The notes under the pieces are model-generated. The model saw only the letters and a program-made list of their open reading frames with translations, was not told the origin of the DNA and made no database searches. 64,000 nucleotides of DNA, from assembly GCF_004001045.1 (NCBI RefSeq), contig NZ_BIMK01000016.1, positions 80,751 to 144,750 on the forward strand, in the 5' to 3' direction. Source of the DNA: Paenibacillus chibensis. GTDB lineage: Bacteria; Bacillota; Bacilli; Paenibacillales; Paenibacillaceae. Below are positions 62,065-64,000 of this stretch, piece by piece. Made by a program: the position numbers and the translations under genes. Every line of letters starts with the position of its first letter. Position 1 is the stretch's first letter.

Positions 62065-62175
62065 ATGGGTATGGGAGCCACCATTGTTATTTGCGCAGTT
62101 ATGGCTGCTGCATTGATTTACTCGTTCATATACGTGACGAAAAAAGGATATTCCCGCAAATGGGATGAGGAATAA
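62065..62175 (+). CDS. Small single-TM protein, 36 aa
   Basis: A short gene: one TM helix (ATIVICAVMAAALIYSFIYV) followed by a charged tail KKGYSRKWDEE. Promoter upstream and a strong hairpin after the stop support it. Start is uncertain: ATG 62065 and ATG 62071 both follow GGCAGGA, and an earlier ATG at 62041 would be nearly leaderless. Function unknown. Confidence 0.62.
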   Translation: MGMGATIVICAVMAAALIYSFIYVTKKGYSRKWDEE

Positions 62176-62180
62176 AACGA

Positions 62181-62207
62181 AGAGAGCCGGCATGCCGCCG
62201 GCTCTCT
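62181..62207. terminator. Hairpin between the small TM gene and the small lipoprotein gene
   Basis: Perfect 11-bp stem AGAGAGCCGGC / GCCGGCTCTCT; T-run better on the minus strand. Confidence 0.7.
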
Positions 62208-62235
62208 TGCTGTTCTGCTGCTATATTATGCATGA

Positions 62236-62412
62236 TCACGGAGGTGAAATTTGACCCTTGGAATAAACGTCTCCGGAGACGGATTGACCGCTGTTGTACA
62301 TATCTTTCATGACCGGAGAACTTGAGCCTTTGCTGGACGAGCTGCCCGAACAGCCTGCGAGCGCAGCGCACAGGAGTCCGCTGAGCAAGGCTAACCACCA
62401 TTTTCTGGGCAT
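62236..62412 (-). CDS. Small lipoprotein, 58 aa
   Basis: Signal peptide MPRKWWLALLSGLLCAALAG with lipobox LAGC (Cys21), so it should be lipid-anchored outside the membrane. The mature part is only about 38 residues, starting with a Ser/Gly-rich linker CSGSSSSKGSSS, then VMKDMYNSGQSVSGDVYSKG. AAAGGAG stands at good spacing before the ATG 62410-62412. No known family; a good small-gene candidate. Confidence 0.75.
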   Translation of the reverse strand: MPRKWWLALLSGLLCAALAGCSGSSSSKGSSSPVMKDMYNSGQSVSGDVYSKGQISPP

Positions 62413-62560
62413 GTCATGCCACTCCTTTAAAGTCCGTATACCTGATATTCTTAACCTAATTCACTGCTTCTAACACCCTGTTTATTATAACGACAGGATG
62501 ACTTCAGTATTCACGCCTCATGCTGTTATGTATTCATTCATTCGTTATGCAAAAAAACAA

Positions 62561-62589
62561 TTGACACCCCTTCTTCTCGCTGATAATAT
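62561..62589 (+). promoter_or_regulatory. Predicted promoter of tRNA-Val
   Basis: -35 TTGACA (62561-62566), 17-base spacer, -10 TAATAT (62584-62589). Confidence 0.75.
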
Positions 62590-62614
62590 ATTAAATATCT
62601 TCTTTGCTTCACAT

Positions 62615-62687
62615 GATCTGCTAGCTCAGCTGGGAGAGCACCATCTTGACAGGGTGGGGGTCAGTGGTTCGAGCCCACTGCAGATCA
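62615..62687 (+). tRNA. tRNA-Val (anticodon GAC)
   Basis: Cloverleaf fits: acceptor GATCTGC / GCAGATC with discriminator A, D-stem GCTC/GAGC, anticodon stem CCATC/GGTGG with loop TTGACAG (anticodon GAC at 62648-62650), T-stem AGTGG/CCACT with TTCGAGC. CCA is not encoded. Single tRNA gene with its own promoter and terminator; not part of an rRNA operon. Confidence 0.95.
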
Positions 62688-62692
62688 TACAC

Positions 62693-62722
62693 AAAAAGCC
62701 CTTGATAATCAAGGGCTTTTTT
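62693..62722 (+). terminator. Terminator after tRNA-Val
   Basis: AAAAAGCCCTTGA / TCAAGGGCTTTTTT stem with loop TAA. Confidence 0.9.
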
Positions 62723-62777
62723 CTTTTTATTATTCTATTACTCACCAGCTGACCCTGTGACCTTTGGGGGAGGATCG

Positions 62778-62819
62778 ATGGGGATCATATTACTAGGATG
62801 GAATATTTTACTCATATGA
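62778..62819 (+). other. Possible 13-codon hydrophobic leader ORF
   Basis: GGGGGAGG stands four bases before an ATG; the frame reads MGIILLGWNILLI then TGA. It lies in front of the DUF805 gene. The predicted promoter of that gene is downstream of it, so expression is uncertain. Confidence 0.3.
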
Positions 62820-62838
62820 AGAGTAAATATCGTCAAGG

Positions 62839-62844
62839 TATAAT
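62839..62844 (+). promoter_or_regulatory. Weak promoter of the DUF805 gene
   Basis: Perfect TATAAT hexamer without a good -35. An inverted repeat TTTACTC / GAGTAAA (62807-62813, 62821-62827) lies where the -35 would be contacted and could be an operator. Confidence 0.4.
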
Positions 62845-62867
62845 GTTCTCTGAGGTGGGCCATTTAC

Positions 62868-63218
62868 ATGATATGGTATTTTAAAGTGTTAAAAAATTAT
62901 ATAGGTTTTCAAGGTAGAGCAAGACGCCAGGAATATTGGATGTTTACTTTAATCAGTGGTATCATCTCCATTGCATTGTCCTTGTACGAAACATTTAGAG
63001 GTCTATCGTCGGGGCTTTCTTGGGTGTATACATTGGCTGTTTTTATGCCGACCTTAGCGGTTACCGTCCGGAGGCTTCATGACACCGGGAAAAGCGGGTT
63101 TTGGTTTTTTATCAATTTCCTTCCCATCGTCGGCACCCTTATTTTACTCATATTCACGTGCCAAGATAGCGAGGAAGACGAAAATCAATATGGGCCCAAT
63201 CCCAAGAAAACCGCTTAA
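62868..63218 (+). CDS. DUF805 membrane protein
   Basis: Predicted 116 aa with three or four TM helices. Signatures of the DUF805 family: YIGFQGRARRQEYWMFTL, TVRRLHDTGKSGFWFFINFL with the conserved RRLHD, and LIFTCQDSEEDENQYGPNP at the end. Inner membrane, function unknown. GAGGTGG precedes the ATG. A+T-richer than its neighbours, perhaps because of the hydrophobic coding. Confidence 0.88.
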   Translation: MIWYFKVLKNYIGFQGRARRQEYWMFTLISGIISIALSLYETFRGLSSGLSWVYTLAVFMPTLAVTVRRLHDTGKSGFWFFINFLPIVGTLILLIFTCQDSEEDENQYGPNPKKTA

Positions 63219-63301
63219 TGGATGTGAGCCAGGTTTTTTTCAGTATTGAAAGGATTGCAATTTTGTAGGTCTATTTTCTTAGTATTGTAACAAATTAATG
63301 C

Positions 63302-63330
63302 TTTATATCCGGCTTCGTTTCCCGTATGAT
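63302..63330 (+). promoter_or_regulatory. Predicted promoter of the 63378 gene
   Basis: -35 TTTATA (63302-63307), 17-base spacer, -10 TATGAT (63325-63330). Confidence 0.5.
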
Positions 63331-63377
63331 AGGAATAGAAAATGATTCCAAAGTCTTTATTACAGGAGAATAGTCGC

Positions 63378-63572
63378 ATGGAAAAGGAAATCGAGCTCGC
63401 CATCAAACGCGGACATTACGTATTCGTCAAAAGTGTAGACGGCAGCACACTGACAGGCATCCCGGAACAATCGAGTGACCCGAACAAATTAAAAATGCGT
63501 ACCGCCCTTGGCTCCTTCTGGATCCCTATGGATGAAGTAAGCCATGTGTCGCGCCTGATCCATATTAAATAA
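63378..63572 (+). CDS. Small hypothetical protein, 64 aa
   Basis: Family not recognised. Reads as a small all-beta protein after one helix: MEKEIELAIKRGHYVFVKSV, TGIPEQSSDP, then TALGSFWIPMDEVSHVSRLI. The 'turn-WIP' arrangement is like small SH3-type barrels; that is only a fold guess. AGGAG nine bases before ATG 63378; the frame from 63342 is not needed. Followed by a clear terminator. Confidence 0.78.
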   Translation: MEKEIELAIKRGHYVFVKSVDGSTLTGIPEQSSDPNKLKMRTALGSFWIPMDEVSHVSRLIHIK

Positions 63573-63582
63573 CAACTACTCG

Positions 63583-63608
63583 ACTGCTGCGGATGCGGCA
63601 GTTTTTTT
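63583..63608 (+). terminator. Terminator after the 63378 gene
   Basis: ACTGC...GCAGT stem with inner TGC/GCG pairing, followed by seven T. Confidence 0.78.
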
Positions 63609-63670
63609 CTTTTGCCGTCATGAACAACGGATTGATTCAAGCCCTCTCCTTCCGGTTTATCGTTACATAT

Positions 63671-63700
63671 AGCACAGCTCCGGCTGCATAGGGATATAAT
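63671..63700 (+). promoter_or_regulatory. Possible promoter of the 63748 small gene
   Basis: -10 TATAAT (63695-63700) with a weak -35 AGCACA (63671-63676), 18-base spacer. Confidence 0.4.
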
Positions 63701-63747
63701 CTTTGGTTCAACCTATACGAAGCCGATAGAGAAAGGAAGGGATTGTC

Positions 63748-63906
63748 ATGGAAAAACATGATCCGCACGAACATGAAGAACGATTCCCGGGAGTGGATCC
63801 GATTCCGGAACCGGACAAAGAAAATCCATCTTCCACCACCATGATCGAGGAAGTTCTGGAGGAAGCGTCCGACGAAGCCCGCAAGCGCAAGGATCACAAG
63901 GAATAA
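63748..63906 (+). CDS. Small acidic protein, 52 aa
   Basis: Highly charged, no hydrophobic core: MEKHDPHEHEERFPGVDPIP, then PEPDKENPSSTT and a helical MIEEVLEEASDEARKRKDHK. Likely disordered at the start with one C-terminal helix. AAAGGAAGG stands before the ATG at proper distance. No family known to me; function unknown. Confidence 0.68.
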   Translation: MEKHDPHEHEERFPGVDPIPEPDKENPSSTTMIEEVLEEASDEARKRKDHKE

Positions 63907-64000
63907 AGCGCCTTAAGCACACGAGCATGGAATCAGTCATCCGACAGAACGACTGACAGCCGACTCGCAAGGGCGAATATGAAAAAGCCGGGCCTGCTTG

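Noticed and set aside
1..64000. CRISPR arrays, insertion sequences, prophage or integrated elements
   Set aside because: No regularly spaced repeats, transposase or integrase frames, or att-like duplications seen next to tRNA-Val; gene content is core throughout.
63907..64000. Gene or terminator at the right edge
   Set aside because: An AAAAAGCCGGGCC segment at 63974-63991 looks like the first arm of a terminator, but the second arm would lie outside the window, so it cannot be called.

Overview
The window reads as chromosomal core genome of a Gram-positive, endospore-former-type Firmicute, most likely Paenibacillus or a close relative. Evidence: Bacillus-type gene order and families (remA-gmk-rpoZ-coaBC-priA-def-fmt-rsmB-rlmN, ylbG/ylbF, ylaN/ftsW, acsA/acuA, ccpA/brxC), strong AGGAGG-like ribosome-binding sites, sigma-A-type promoters, a T-box in front of tyrS, bacillithiol-linked BrxC, and moderate G+C. 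I see no insertion sequence, prophage, CRISPR array, rRNA operon or plasmid module.

Layout. 1-9.4 kb: minus-strand housekeeping cluster (rlmN, rsmB, fmt, def, priA, coaBC, rpoZ, gmk, remA, yicC), tightly packed with start/stop overlaps. 9.4-19.8 kb: bifunctional homocysteine methyltransferase/methylene-THF reductase, dapF, a Ca2+ P-type ATPase, rqcH, a PHP phosphoesterase, an unknown gene, ylbG and ylbF. 19.9-23.6 kb: a two-gene operon with an XPB-type helicase and a helicase-associated partner, preceded by a 34-bp perfect palindrome. 23.6-31.3 kb: M20 amidohydrolase, yugN-ftsW, an Asp23 protein, a Ca2+/H+ exchanger, ylaN, an HPr-like protein without the phospho-histidine, an M29 aminopeptidase and a lipoprotein. 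31.4-39.4 kb: GAF-GGDEF diguanylate cyclase, rpsD with a long leader, tyrS with a Tyr T-box, and a class A penicillin-binding protein. 39.5-49.2 kb: carbon metabolism and its control (acsA/acuA, mtnN, ccpA, brxC, PTS enzyme I and an EIICBA transporter). 49.3-58.8 kb: CoA-binding protein, aroA, rhodanese, aroK, gnd, yktB, an MFS exporter and speA. 58.9-64 kb: mostly small or poorly known genes, a tRNA-Val(GAC), and three short genes under 60 codons.

Links between genes: aroA and aroK give two steps of the shikimate pathway; the methyltransferase/MTHFR protein and mtnN belong to methionine/SAM recycling; CcpA could act on cre-like sites at its own promoter and in the acsA leader; ptsI and the EIICBA gene form one coupled operon without ptsH. 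Where an upstream start lacked a ribosome-binding site and an internal one had it, I moved the start; these decisions are stated per gene. Promoters and terminators were found by eye and are predictions.
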